Assembly (NCBI RefSeq): GCF_030815975.1
Contig: NZ_JAUSXL010000002.1
Location: forward strand, 558,001 to 622,000
From: Variovorax paradoxus
Lineage (GTDB): Bacteria; Pseudomonadota; Gammaproteobacteria; Burkholderiales; Burkholderiaceae_C
Direction: 5' to 3'
DNA length: 64,000 nucleotides
Shown here: piece after piece, positions 1 through 7,829 of the stretch
Position numbering within the stretch: the stretch's first letter is position 1
Layout: every line of letters begins with the position of its first letter
Translations under genes and position numbers: made by a program
Notes under the pieces: generated by a model
Seen by the model: the letters and a program-made list of their open reading frames with translations, nothing else
Databases searched by the model: none
What the model was told of the DNA's origin: nothing

Positions 1-48
1 ACGCGGATGATATGGCTTCTCTCCCGAGCCTCGGCCGCACTCCCTGCT

Positions 49-495
49 CTATCGGCGCTTCTTCTTCGTCGCCTTGGCGGCCGGCTTGGGCGCAAAGCCC
101 AGCGAAGCGCGCGCGAGCGCATCGGCCTCGTGGTTGCGGTGCCGCGGCACCCAGCGCAGGCTCGCCTCCTCGAACGAATCGAGCAAGGCGCGAGCATCGT
201 CGAACAACCCGGCCATGCGTGCGATCGGCCTGGCGCCGGGCGCGCCAAGCTGCTCGACCAGGATGCTGTTGTCGGTATAGGCCAGCACCGCGGTCGCGCC
301 CCTGGCCTTCAGTTCCTCGAGCGCGAGGGTCAGCGCCCTCAGCTCGGCTTCGTTGTTGCAGCCGGTGGCATGGCTGGCCAGGGACAGGGTGTGGCGGGTG
401 CCGTCGGGCGCGGTGATGACCGCGCCGGCACCCATGCGGCCGGGGTTCGGCATCGCGCTGCCGTCGCAGTACACGGTCCAGTGGCGAAGCGGCAT
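49..495 (-). CDS. RNase H-like protein (ribonuclease HI family)
   Basis: Predicted 148-residue RNase H fold protein that would cleave the RNA strand of RNA-DNA hybrids in the cytoplasm. All four expected acidic residues are visible: D11 (YCDGSA), E51 (NNEAEL), D75 (YTDNS) and D125 (HEADALA), with H119 just before the last one. The start at 495 was chosen because the fold begins within ten residues; the frame stays open further upstream but that part has no recognisable content. The C-terminal tail (AKATKKKRR) is basic and may help nucleic-acid binding. It could be either the true RnhA or the extra RNase HI-like paralogue common in proteobacteria; the short form with a lysine-rich tail favours the paralogue. 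The 48 bases before its end hold nothing recognisable. Confidence 0.85.
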   Translation of the reverse strand: MPLRHWTVYCDGSAMPNPGRMGAGAVITAPDGTRHTLSLASHATGCNNEAELRALTLALEELKARGATAVLAYTDNSILVEQLGAPGARPIARMAGLFDDARALLDSFEEASLRWVPRHRNHEADALARASLGFAPKPAAKATKKKRR

Positions 496-508
496 CGGCT
501 GCGTCGGC

Positions 509-988
509 TCAGCAGTTGTTGCGCTTGATGCCTGCAAGGTTCTGGCAGGGCCGCTGGCCCGGAGGCGGTCCCGGGTCCTGCGGGCGTGGAGGCCGTGGTG
601 GACGAACAATCGGACGGCCGCCGTCGTAGTACGGGTCCGGCCCCCAGGTATAGACCGGCGGTTCGGACGCCGGGCGCTGCTGCTGCTCGTCGACGTTGCG
701 CGGAATGATGGCCGGCCCCTGCGGCGCGTTGCTGACCGGGGGCAGCGGCGGCGGCGTGTACGCCGGCCGGCGCGCTCCTTCGGGTGAAGCGGACGGGGTC
801 ACGGTCAGCGGCTCGGTGATGGGCACCTGGCGCGAGAGCCGGCTGCCGGCGGGGCAGGGGCCGTCGGTGTAGACGATGCCTCCGCTCGCGTCGGTGCAGC
901 GCACCACGTCGGCCGCCTGCGCGCCCATGGCGGCGGCAGCCGCAAAGAAGAAATAAACCGGAATGAAGAGAACCGATGTGCGCATCAT
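509..988 (-). CDS. DUF4124 domain secreted protein
   Basis: Protein of about 159 residues with an N-terminal hydrophobic signal sequence ending near GAQA, followed by a DUF4124-type segment (VVRCTDASGGIVYTDGPCP) and then a long proline-rich tail (PPRPPRPQDPGPPPGQ) that ends in two cysteines. DUF4124 proteins are periplasmic or envelope proteins of unknown role in betaproteobacteria. There are two adjacent ATG codons at 988 and 985; a GGAGG box sits 4 bases before the first and 7 before the second, so 985 may be the real start. The gene ends 13 bases before the RNase H-like start on the same strand. Function unknown; the localisation is inferred from the signal sequence. Confidence 0.75.
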   Translation of the reverse strand: MMRTSVLFIPVYFFFAAAAAMGAQAADVVRCTDASGGIVYTDGPCPAGSRLSRQVPITEPLTVTPSASPEGARRPAYTPPPLPPVSNAPQGPAIIPRNVDEQQQRPASEPPVYTWGPDPYYDGGRPIVRPPRPPRPQDPGPPPGQRPCQNLAGIKRNNC

Positions 989-1184
989 GCGACCTCCGCC
1001 GTTGGCAGCCGAAGACGACAGTGTCTCCCCTGCCTCGCATTCTGGCCGGGTTTCTACAATCGAAGGTTGTCCGCTCTTTTCCTCCAACCGCATCAGGCCA
1101 TGACCGTATCGATTGCAATGTTCGCTCTGGTGGCCGGCGCCGGCCCGGCAGGCGGCCGGCCGCGGCCCCGCCGGAGGCAGACCC

Positions 1185-2258
1185 ATGCGTGAGCACGACA
1201 ACCCGCGCCACCAGCCAACGCGCGTGGCCGACCTGCACCGCTTCGACACCGTGATCGACGCGCGCTCGCCCTCCGAGTTCGCGCTCGACCACATTCCCGG
1301 CGCTATCAACTGCCCGGTGCTCGACGACGAAGAGCGCCGCATCGTCGGCACCATCTACAAGCAGACCGGCGCCTTTGAAGCACGCCGCGTCGGCGGCGCC
1401 ATGGTGGCCGCCAACCTCGCGCGGCACCTGCGCGAACGCTTTGCCGACCAGCCCGCAAACTGGCGCCCGCTCGTGTATTGCTGGCGCGGCGGACTGCGCA
1501 GCGGCTCGATGGTGACCTGGCTGCGCCTGGTCGGCTGGGACGCGCAGCAGCTCGCGGGCGGCTACAAGAGCTTTCGCCAGCACGTGCTGGCGCAGATCGA
1601 GGCCGTGGTGCCGACGCTTCGGCTCAAGGTGATCTGCGGCGCCACCGGCAGCGCCAAGACGCGCGTCCTGCAGGCGCTGGCCGCGCGCGGCGAACAGGTG
1701 CTCGACCTGGAGCACTGCGCCAGCCACAAGGGTTCGCTGCTGGGCGCCCTGCCCGGCGTGCCGCAGCCGTCGCAAAAGCAGTTCGAGACGCGCATCGCCA
1801 CCTGCTTCGATGCGCTCGACGCCTCGCGCACGCTTTACGTCGAAGGCGAGAGCGCGCGCATCGGCCGGCTCTCGGTGCCCATTGCGCTGGTCGCGCACAT
1901 GCGTGCTGCCGCCTGCATCGAGGTTCAGGCAGATGCGGCCGCGCGGCTGGACTACCTGCTGCGCGACTACGCCTACCTGGGCGACGACCGCGCCGCGCTC
2001 GCGGGCCAGCTCGACAGGCTCAAGGAAATGCAGGGCAAGGCGGTGGTGCAGCGCTGGCAGGAATGGGCGCTGCAGGGAAACCTGCCGCAGCTCTTTGCCG
2101 AACTGATGGCGCTTCACTACGATCCGCACTACGAACGTTCGCAGGCGCGCCATTTCGAGAAGTGGCCGCTGCGCCAGCAGGTGGCGGCGCCCGACCTGAC
2201 GGACGCAGGCATCGAAGCGGTGGCGGAGGCCATCCTTCGGCTCAACGCCGCGGGGTGA
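1185..2258 (+). CDS. mnmH: tRNA 2-selenouridine synthase MnmH (SelU)
   Basis: 357 residues, the usual size for this family. MnmH replaces the sulfur of 2-thiouridine at the wobble position of certain tRNAs with selenium, using selenophosphate and passing through a geranylated intermediate. The N-terminal rhodanese domain carries the active-site loop YCWRGG with C99. The second half has a P-loop GATGSAKT at 152-159. The ATG at 1185 was chosen because GGAGG lies 8 bases upstream; the frame is open 24 codons further upstream without recognisable content. The selenophosphate synthase gene selD is not in this window. It is divergent from the DUF4124 gene, and the shared region 989-1184 should hold both promoters. 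Confidence 0.93.
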   Translation: MREHDNPRHQPTRVADLHRFDTVIDARSPSEFALDHIPGAINCPVLDDEERRIVGTIYKQTGAFEARRVGGAMVAANLARHLRERFADQPANWRPLVYCWRGGLRSGSMVTWLRLVGWDAQQLAGGYKSFRQHVLAQIEAVVPTLRLKVICGATGSAKTRVLQALAARGEQVLDLEHCASHKGSLLGALPGVPQPSQKQFETRIATCFDALDASRTLYVEGESARIGRLSVPIALVAHMRAAACIEVQADAAARLDYLLRDYAYLGDDRAALAGQLDRLKEMQGKAVVQRWQEWALQGNLPQLFAELMALHYDPHYERSQARHFEKWPLRQQVAAPDLTDAGIEAVAEAILRLNAAG

Positions 2259-2292
2259 CGAGCGCATTCACGGCAACAACAAGGCACGCTGC

Positions 2293-2718
2293 ATGACACT
2301 CGAATGGCGCCATTCGCTCGACGACGTCGACTGGGTCGAACTCTCGCGGCTCTACCAGGCCGCACCGCTGGGCAACAAGCAGCCCGACGGCCTGAAGCTC
2401 GTGTTCGGCAACAGCATGTTCAGGTGCCTTGTGCTTGACGAGGGCCGCCTGGTCGGCGCGGGCCGCGCCATGGCCGACGGGCTCGACTGTTCCTACATCT
2501 GCGACGTGGCGGTGCACCCGAGCCACCAGGGCATCGGGCTTGGCAAGCAGATCGTCTCGCGGCTGGTCGAACTCTCGCGCGGGCACCGCAAGATCATTCT
2601 CTATGCCGTGGTTGGCAAGGAGCCCTTCTACGAGAAGTTCGGCTTCAGGCGCATGAAGACCGCGATGGCGATCTTCGAGAACCAGTCGCAGGCCTTCGAG
2701 CGCGGCCTGGTCGAATGA
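2293..2718 (+). CDS. GNAT family N-acetyltransferase (first of a pair)
   Basis: 141-residue acetyltransferase of the GNAT superfamily, which transfers an acetyl group from acetyl-CoA to an amine. Motif A is clear: VAVHPSHQGIGLG at 72-84, with the acetyl-CoA pyrophosphate loop QGIGLG. The C-terminal part (EPFYEKFGFRRM) is the usual motif B region. The substrate cannot be read from the sequence. The stop codon overlaps the start of the next acetyltransferase in an ATGA junction, so the two are translationally coupled and may act together. Confidence 0.88.
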   Translation: MTLEWRHSLDDVDWVELSRLYQAAPLGNKQPDGLKLVFGNSMFRCLVLDEGRLVGAGRAMADGLDCSYICDVAVHPSHQGIGLGKQIVSRLVELSRGHRKIILYAVVGKEPFYEKFGFRRMKTAMAIFENQSQAFERGLVE

Positions 2719-3209
2719 ACCATTGCGTCGTCTCCACCGAAGAGCGCCACTTCGAAAGCCTGCACAAGGCGCTCGACGCCGTGGCGCGCGAACAGAAGTA
2801 CCTTGCACTGACGCAGGCGCCGCCATGGGAACAATCGCTGGCCTTCTACCGCAGCGTGCTGGCAGCGGACTTTCCTCATTTCGTGGCGGTCGGTGGCAGC
2901 GGCAAGGTCGTGGGCTGGTGCGACGTGTCGCCGGTCTTCGGCCACTCGAGGGCCCACATCGGCGTGCTCTGCATTGCGCTGCTGTCCGAGGCACGCGGCC
3001 GCGGACTCGGCGCGCAGCTGCTGCAGGCGGCCATCGACAGGTCATGGGCGCGCGGACTGACCCGCATCGAGCTTTCCGTTCGCGCGGACAACCTGAATGC
3101 GAAGGCGCTGTACGAGCGGTTCGGCTTCGAGCACGAAGGGCTCCTCCGCCGCGCCAGCCTGATCGACGGCATCTACCACGACGCCCACGCGATGGCGCTG
3201 CTTCGCTAG
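2715..3209 (+). CDS. GNAT family N-acetyltransferase (second of a pair)
   Basis: 164-residue GNAT acetyltransferase with the acetyl-CoA loop RGRGLG at 94-99 and the typical C-terminal stretch NLNAKALYERFGFEHEG. It resembles the RimI/PhnO-like amine acetyltransferases more than the preceding gene does, so the pair is not a simple recent duplication. It starts within the stop codon of the upstream gene (ATGA). The substrate is unknown. Confidence 0.88.
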   Translation: MNHCVVSTEERHFESLHKALDAVAREQKYLALTQAPPWEQSLAFYRSVLAADFPHFVAVGGSGKVVGWCDVSPVFGHSRAHIGVLCIALLSEARGRGLGAQLLQAAIDRSWARGLTRIELSVRADNLNAKALYERFGFEHEGLLRRASLIDGIYHDAHAMALLR

Positions 3210-3240
3210 ACTGACGCATCCCCTGCCTGATGGAGTTCCC

Positions 3241-3510
3241 ATGTGCAGAAGCATCAAGACCCTCTACAACTTCGAGCCTCCCGCCACCGAGCAGGAGATC
3301 CGCGCCGCCTCGCTGCAGTTCGTGCGCAAGCTCAGCGGCTTCAGCGTGCCGTCCAAGGCCAACCAGGAAGCCTTCGAGCGCGCGGTCGACGAAGTGGCCG
3401 CCAGCGCGGCCCGGCTGATCGGCTCGCTGGTCACCACGGCCGAACCGCGCGACCGCGCCATCGAGGCCGAACGCGCGAAGGCCAGGTCGGCCATGCGCTT
3501 CGGCGCCTGA
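3241..3510 (+). CDS. DUF2277 family protein
   Basis: Small 89-residue protein matching the DUF2277 pattern: it starts MCRSIKTLYNFEPPAT and continues with EEIRAAS-like and LQFVRKLSGF segments. Members are small helical proteins found widely in actinobacteria and proteobacteria, with no known biochemical function. A GGAG box lies 6 bases before the ATG. It lies between the acetyltransferase pair and a LysE-type exporter on the same strand, with gaps of about 30 bases, so co-transcription is likely. Confidence 0.85.
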   Translation: MCRSIKTLYNFEPPATEQEIRAASLQFVRKLSGFSVPSKANQEAFERAVDEVAASAARLIGSLVTTAEPRDRAIEAERAKARSAMRFGA

Positions 3511-3543
3511 ACCGCATCACGACAACATCATTGGAGAGAACCC

Positions 3544-4170
3544 ATGCCGATCGAACTCTGGCTCGCCTTTGTCGCCGCATCCGCCGTGCTGCTGATCATT
3601 CCCGGACCGACCATCCTCACGGTGATCAGCTATTCCATGTCCCACGGCCGGCGCGCGAATGTGCCGCTGGTGGCCGCGGTGGCGCTCGGCGATTCCACCG
3701 CGCTGGTGGTTTCGCTGCTCGGCCTCGGCGCGCTGCTGGCCGCATCGGCGTTCTGGTTCACGGTGGTGAAGTGGGTGGGCGGGCTGTATCTGCTCTACCT
3801 CGGCATCAAGCTGCTGCGCGCGGGCATCGGCGGCGCCGAAGTCGCGGCGCCTGCCGCGCCTGATTCGCGCTGGAGGCTGTTCGCCAACACCTACCTGGTG
3901 ACGGCACTGAACCCCAAGGGCATCGTGTTCTTCGTGGCGTTCCTGCCGCAGTTCCTGAGCCCCGCGGCCGGCGTGACGCGCCAGCTCTGGGTGCTGGCGG
4001 CCACCTTCGTGGCCATGGCGGCGCTCAATGCCACGCTCTACGCCGTGTTCGCGGGATCGGCCCGCAAGCTGCTTTCCTCGCCGCGCGCGCAGCGGCGCTT
4101 CAACCTTGCGGGCGGTTCATTGCTGAGCGCGGCGGGCGTGTGGGCCCTGCTTGCGCGCCGGCCCGGCTGA
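3544..4170 (+). CDS. LysE/RhtB family amino-acid exporter
   Basis: 208-residue membrane protein of the LysE/RhtB superfamily, which exports amino acids or related metabolites across the inner membrane using the proton gradient. The family's N-terminal signature is present (IPGPTILTVISYSMSHGRR), as is the middle TALNPKGIVFFVAFLPQF segment, and about six hydrophobic helices can be read. A GGAGAG box precedes the ATG. The substrate is not determined; LysE members commonly export lysine, homoserine, threonine or leucine. Confidence 0.9.
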   Translation: MPIELWLAFVAASAVLLIIPGPTILTVISYSMSHGRRANVPLVAAVALGDSTALVVSLLGLGALLAASAFWFTVVKWVGGLYLLYLGIKLLRAGIGGAEVAAPAAPDSRWRLFANTYLVTALNPKGIVFFVAFLPQFLSPAAGVTRQLWVLAATFVAMAALNATLYAVFAGSARKLLSSPRAQRRFNLAGGSLLSAAGVWALLARRPG

Positions 4171-4188
4171 GGCGCGCTCCCGCCAAGG

Positions 4189-4398
4189 TCAGCGGTACGG
4201 GTTGTTCGGATTGCGGTCGTAGCGGTTCGGCACGCCGTCGCCATCGCGGTCGCGGTCATAACGGTTGGGCACTCCGTCGCGGTCGCGATCTCCGTGGCCG
4301 TAGTTCGGTCGCGGTGCCGGGCGGTCGTAGGGTGCAACGACGCAGCCGGCCAGGGCGGCCGATGCGGCAAGCAGAATGGCCAATGTCTTCATCATCAT
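4189..4398 (-). CDS. small lipoprotein with aspartate-rich (thrombospondin type 3-like) repeats
   Basis: 69-residue protein with a lipoprotein signal sequence (LAASAALAGC, lipobox cysteine at residue 19) followed by two copies of an aspartate-rich repeat, RDRDGVPNRYD and RDGDGVPNRYD, ending in NPNNPYR. The DxDxDGxPNxxD pattern is that of thrombospondin type 3 calcium-binding repeats seen in OmpA-like and other envelope proteins. Likely an outer-membrane or periplasmic lipoprotein that may bind calcium; this is inferred. Three consecutive ATG codons lie at its start and any of them could be used. It converges with the LysE gene. Confidence 0.7.
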   Translation of the reverse strand: MMMKTLAILLAASAALAGCVVAPYDRPAPRPNYGHGDRDRDGVPNRYDRDRDGDGVPNRYDRNPNNPYR

Positions 4399-4669
4399 TC
4401 GATTTCTCCTTGGAGTTCTAGAAAGACGGCTTGCCTCCGCAAGCCGGCCTCTGCATTGAAGGCCACCTCCGTCTCGGCTGCGTATCCGCTATGAGGCCGG
4501 GGCGTGAAGTTCGTTACCGGATGTGGAACGTGCTGCAAACCTTGGCGCTAAGTTCTTGCCGGCGCAGGCGGCGGCGCACCCGTCTGCAAGTAGGTGCAGT
4601 TCCCGTGGCCGCTTCGCCGAGAATGGCGCCGCCACGCGGCCGATTCCGGCCCCCGCCGTCACGCCTTCC

Positions 4670-6955
4670 ATGCACCGCCTGCACCTCTTCGCCAGCCGCA
4701 GTTGCCTTGCCGCAACGCTGACGGCCATCGCCTGTGCGCAGCCGGCGCTGGCCGGCGCCGTGAGCTTCGACGAGGTGAGGCGCGAGTTCCGCTCTTCCGA
4801 TACCGCGGTGCTCGACCGCAACGGCGAGCTGCTGCAGCGCGTGCGCACCGATGCCAGCGTGCGGCGCGGCCAGTGGATGGCGCTGGCCGATGTCTCTCCC
4901 GCGCTGCGCATGGCCATGGTGCTGAGCGAGGACCGGCGCTTCTACGAGCACAGCGGCATCGACTGGCGCGCAGTGTCGTCCGCCGCCTGGGGCAACCTGT
5001 GGAACACCCGCACCCGCGGCGCATCGACCATCACGATGCAGCTGTCGGGCCTGCTCGACGAAGACCTGCGCCGCGCCAACAGCGGGCGCAGCTTCACGCA
5101 GAAGATCGGCCAGACCATGGCGGCCACGCAGCTGGAGCGCAGCTGGCGCAAGGACCAGATCCTGGAGGCCTACCTCAACACCGTGCCCTTCCGCGGCGAG
5201 ATCGTGGGCATCGACGCGCTCTCGCGCACGCTGTTCGGCAAGGCGCCCAGCGGCCTCGACGCGCGCGAGGCCAGCGTGGCCGCGGCGCTGGTGCGCGCGC
5301 CCAACGCCAAGCCCGCGCTGGTGGCGCAGCGCGCCTGCGAAGTGATGCGCGCGATGGAGCCGGGGCGAAAGATCGATTGCGATGCGCCCGACATGTTCAC
5401 GAGCGCCGCAGTGCAGCGGCGGGCATTCGACGCGAACGAAGGCATTGCGCCGCATGCGGCGCGGCGTGTATTGAGAGAGTTGCGCGAGGCCGGCGAAGCA
5501 GCAGCGGCAGCCGCGCCCTCCGCGCCGTCGTCCCGCCAGCCAGCCGGCAGGGAGGCCGCCGTTCGGACCACGCTGCACGCGCCGCTGCAGCGCTTCGCGC
5601 TGGCCGCGCTGCAGCGCCACCTGAAGGAGCTGCGCGGCCGCCACGTGGAAGACGGCGCGCTGGTGGTGCTCGACAACGCGAGCGGCGAGGTGCTCGCCTG
5701 GGTCGGCTCGTCGGGCCCGCTGAGCCAGGCGGCCGAGGTCGATGCGGTCACCGCGCTGCGCCAGCCCGGCTCCACGCTCAAACCGCTGCTCTATGCGCAG
5801 GCCATTGCCGAGCGGCGGCTCACGGCGGCCTCGCTGATCGACGATTCGTCGGCGCAGATCAGCACCGCGAGCGGGCTCTACATTCCGCAGAACTACGACC
5901 ACCAGTTCAAGGGGCCGGTGTCGGCGCGCACCGCGCTGGCCGCCTCGCTCAACGTGCCGGCCGTGCGCACGCTGGTGATGGTGTCGCCCGAATCCTTCGC
6001 GCGCCAGCTGCGCGCGGCCGGCCTGCCGCTGCGCGAGAGCGGCGACTACTACGGCTACAGCCTTGCGCTCGGCAGCGCCGAGGTGTCGCTGCTGTCGCTC
6101 GCCAATGCCTATCGCACGCTGGCCAACGGCGGGCGCTACGGGCAGCCCACGCTGACTGCGCGGGCTCCGGCGCCGGCTGCTGCAGCGAAGGCCAGGGCCG
6201 GCGACAACAGCGCCGCGCCCGTCATCGATCCGCGTGCGGCGTACATCGTCGGCGACATCCTGTCCGACGCGAACGCGCGCACGCGCACCTTCGGGCTCGA
6301 CAGCATTCTTTCCACGCGCTTCTGGACCGCGGTGAAGACCGGCACCAGCAAGGACATGCGCGACAACTGGGCCGTGGGCTGGTCGCAGCGCTACACCGTC
6401 GGCGTGTGGGTCGGCAACGCGAGCGGGGCCTCGATGTGGGACGTGAGCGGCACCAGCGGCGCGGCCCCGGTGTGGGCCGAGGTGATGCGTTTCCTGCACG
6501 CGCGCGAACCCAGCCGCGCGCCCAGGCCGCCGGCCGGCCTGGTCGAAGCGCACGTGACATTCGGTCCTGGCCTCGATGGCAATCCGCTCGAGGCGGCGCG
6601 CAGCGAATGGTTCCTGCAGGGCACGGAGCAGCCGCTCTTCGCGCTCGATAACGCCGGCACCGGCACGCCGGCAAGCGCGGCGGCGGCGCGCATCACCGCG
6701 CCGGCCGACGGCACCATCATCGCGCTGGACCCCGACATTCCGCCGCTGCACCAGCGCGTGCGCTTCGAGTCCGAAGGCCGCGGCGTGCAATGGCGCATCG
6801 ACGGCAAGCACTTTGCGCGCGGCAACAGCGCGCAATGGCTGCCCTGGCCGGGGCGCCATGTGATCGAACTCGTCGATGCCACGGGCAAGGTGGTCGACCA
6901 GCGCAAGCTCGAAGTGCGCGGCGCGGGCGTGCTCGCGAAAAGCGCGCGCCGATGA
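4670..6955 (+). CDS. pbpC: penicillin-binding protein 1C
   Basis: 761-residue class A penicillin-binding protein. It has a signal sequence, then a glycosyltransferase (GT51) domain with the catalytic glutamate at about E87 (SEDRRFYEH) and the GASTITMQL motif, then a transpeptidase domain with S368-T-L-K, a SLN motif and K556-T-G, and a C-terminal domain of the BiPBP_C type. It would polymerise and cross-link peptidoglycan in the periplasm. In E. coli pbpC follows an alpha-2-macroglobulin gene; no such gene lies upstream here. The ATG at 4670 directly precedes the signal sequence and was preferred over in-frame upstream codons. Confidence 0.92.
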   Translation: MHRLHLFASRSCLAATLTAIACAQPALAGAVSFDEVRREFRSSDTAVLDRNGELLQRVRTDASVRRGQWMALADVSPALRMAMVLSEDRRFYEHSGIDWRAVSSAAWGNLWNTRTRGASTITMQLSGLLDEDLRRANSGRSFTQKIGQTMAATQLERSWRKDQILEAYLNTVPFRGEIVGIDALSRTLFGKAPSGLDAREASVAAALVRAPNAKPALVAQRACEVMRAMEPGRKIDCDAPDMFTSAAVQRRAFDANEGIAPHAARRVLRELREAGEAAAAAAPSAPSSRQPAGREAAVRTTLHAPLQRFALAALQRHLKELRGRHVEDGALVVLDNASGEVLAWVGSSGPLSQAAEVDAVTALRQPGSTLKPLLYAQAIAERRLTAASLIDDSSAQISTASGLYIPQNYDHQFKGPVSARTALAASLNVPAVRTLVMVSPESFARQLRAAGLPLRESGDYYGYSLALGSAEVSLLSLANAYRTLANGGRYGQPTLTARAPAPAAAAKARAGDNSAAPVIDPRAAYIVGDILSDANARTRTFGLDSILSTRFWTAVKTGTSKDMRDNWAVGWSQRYTVGVWVGNASGASMWDVSGTSGAAPVWAEVMRFLHAREPSRAPRPPAGLVEAHVTFGPGLDGNPLEAARSEWFLQGTEQPLFALDNAGTGTPASAAAARITAPADGTIIALDPDIPPLHQRVRFESEGRGVQWRIDGKHFARGNSAQWLPWPGRHVIELVDATGKVVDQRKLEVRGAGVLAKSARR

Positions 6956-7032
6956 GAGCGGCTGCCGGCGGCTGCGGCCGCCCATAGCGCCTCAATCCCC
7001 TGCTTTCGACTGCGGCATTGAAGTCGAGCGAG

Positions 7033-7057
7033 AATTCATCCAATGATTCAATGAATT
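7033..7057. promoter_or_regulatory. possible operator of the GntR-type regulator
   Basis: A perfect 7-base inverted repeat, AATTCAT and ATGAATT, separated by 11 bases, ends about 17 bases before the ATG of the regulator gene at 7075. It lies in an AT-rich patch that contrasts with the flanking GC-rich DNA. GntR/FCD regulators often bind such elements and repress themselves. Function inferred from position only. Confidence 0.35.
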
Positions 7058-7074
7058 AGGTCTTTCTTATTCAT

Positions 7075-7768
7075 ATGCTCCTCCAAGCCCCCCGAACCTC
7101 CCTGGCCGACAGTGCCGCCAACAGCATCCGTGCCGAAATCGCAGCGGGCCGCTGGGCCGTCGGGTCGCGCATTCCGATCGAGCCCCAGCTCGCACAGCTG
7201 CTCGGCGTGAGCCGAGGCACGGTGCGCGAAGCCGTGAAGACGCTGGTCTCGCGCGGCCTGCTCGAAGTGCGGCAAGGTTCGGGCACCTATGTGCGCTCGG
7301 GCTTCGACCCTTCGGCCAGCCTGCAGAAGATGCGGCGCGCGAGCCTACGCGACCAGTTCGAGGTGCGCCGCGCGCTCGAGGTCGAGGCCGCGCGGCTGGC
7401 CGCCGTGCGCCACACCGCCAAGGACCTGCGCAACCTGAAAACCCTGCTCGAGAAACGCGGCGTGCCCGACGCAAGTGACGGCGGCGCGGGCTTCATCGAA
7501 CGCGACCTGGGCCTTTCACCTGGCCATCGTCGACATCTCGGGCAACCTGGCGCTGGCCGAAACCTGCCGCTTCATCGCGGGCTACATCAAGGAAACCATC
7601 GCAAGCACGATGGGCACCAGCCTGCCGGAACCCGACACGGCCGCGCACACCGCCATCGTCGAGGCCATTGCAAGCCGCGACCCTGACCGCGCCGCCGAGG
7701 CGGTGCGTGCCTTCATGGCGCCCATGATCGACGCGCTGGTGCAAGACGCAGCAGAGCCCGCGCGATGA
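7075..7768 (+). pseudogene. GntR/FadR-family (FCD) transcriptional regulator, frameshifted
   Basis: The N-terminal part is an intact winged helix-turn-helix of the GntR family (IRAEIAAGRWAVGSRIP, then SRGTVREAVKTL and LEVRQGSGTYVR). The reading frame then breaks inside the FCD ligand-binding domain. Reading stays in frame to the CTG GGC at 7507-7512; removing one G of the GGG run at 7509-7511 restores RDLAFHLAIVDISGN and continues to a stop at 7768, giving a regulator of about 230 residues. FCD regulators respond to small organic acids. The break is either a real mutation or a sequencing error in a short G run. It lies just upstream of an MFS transporter it would plausibly control. Confidence 0.85.
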
Positions 7769-7815
7769 GCCCCCGCCCGGCCGCTCCGAAGGGGGCTCGC
7801 ACCGCAGTGCGAAGC
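7767..7815. repeat. G/C-rich palindromic intergenic repeat
   Basis: An 8-base stem, GAGCCCCC at 7767-7774 and GGGGGCTC at 7791-7798, is followed by a second small hairpin (GCAC, GTGC) just before the ribosome-binding GGAGG of the next gene. The layout (C run, G run, then a gcgaagc-like segment) resembles the elements near 9105, 46060, 49325 and 61646. Confidence 0.5.
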
Positions 7816-7829
7816 ACGGAGGTTGCTTT

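Noticed and set aside
4514..6985. A long open frame antisense to the PBP1C gene
   Set aside because: It has low-complexity composition typical of GC-rich shadows, while the plus strand has complete PBP1C motifs.
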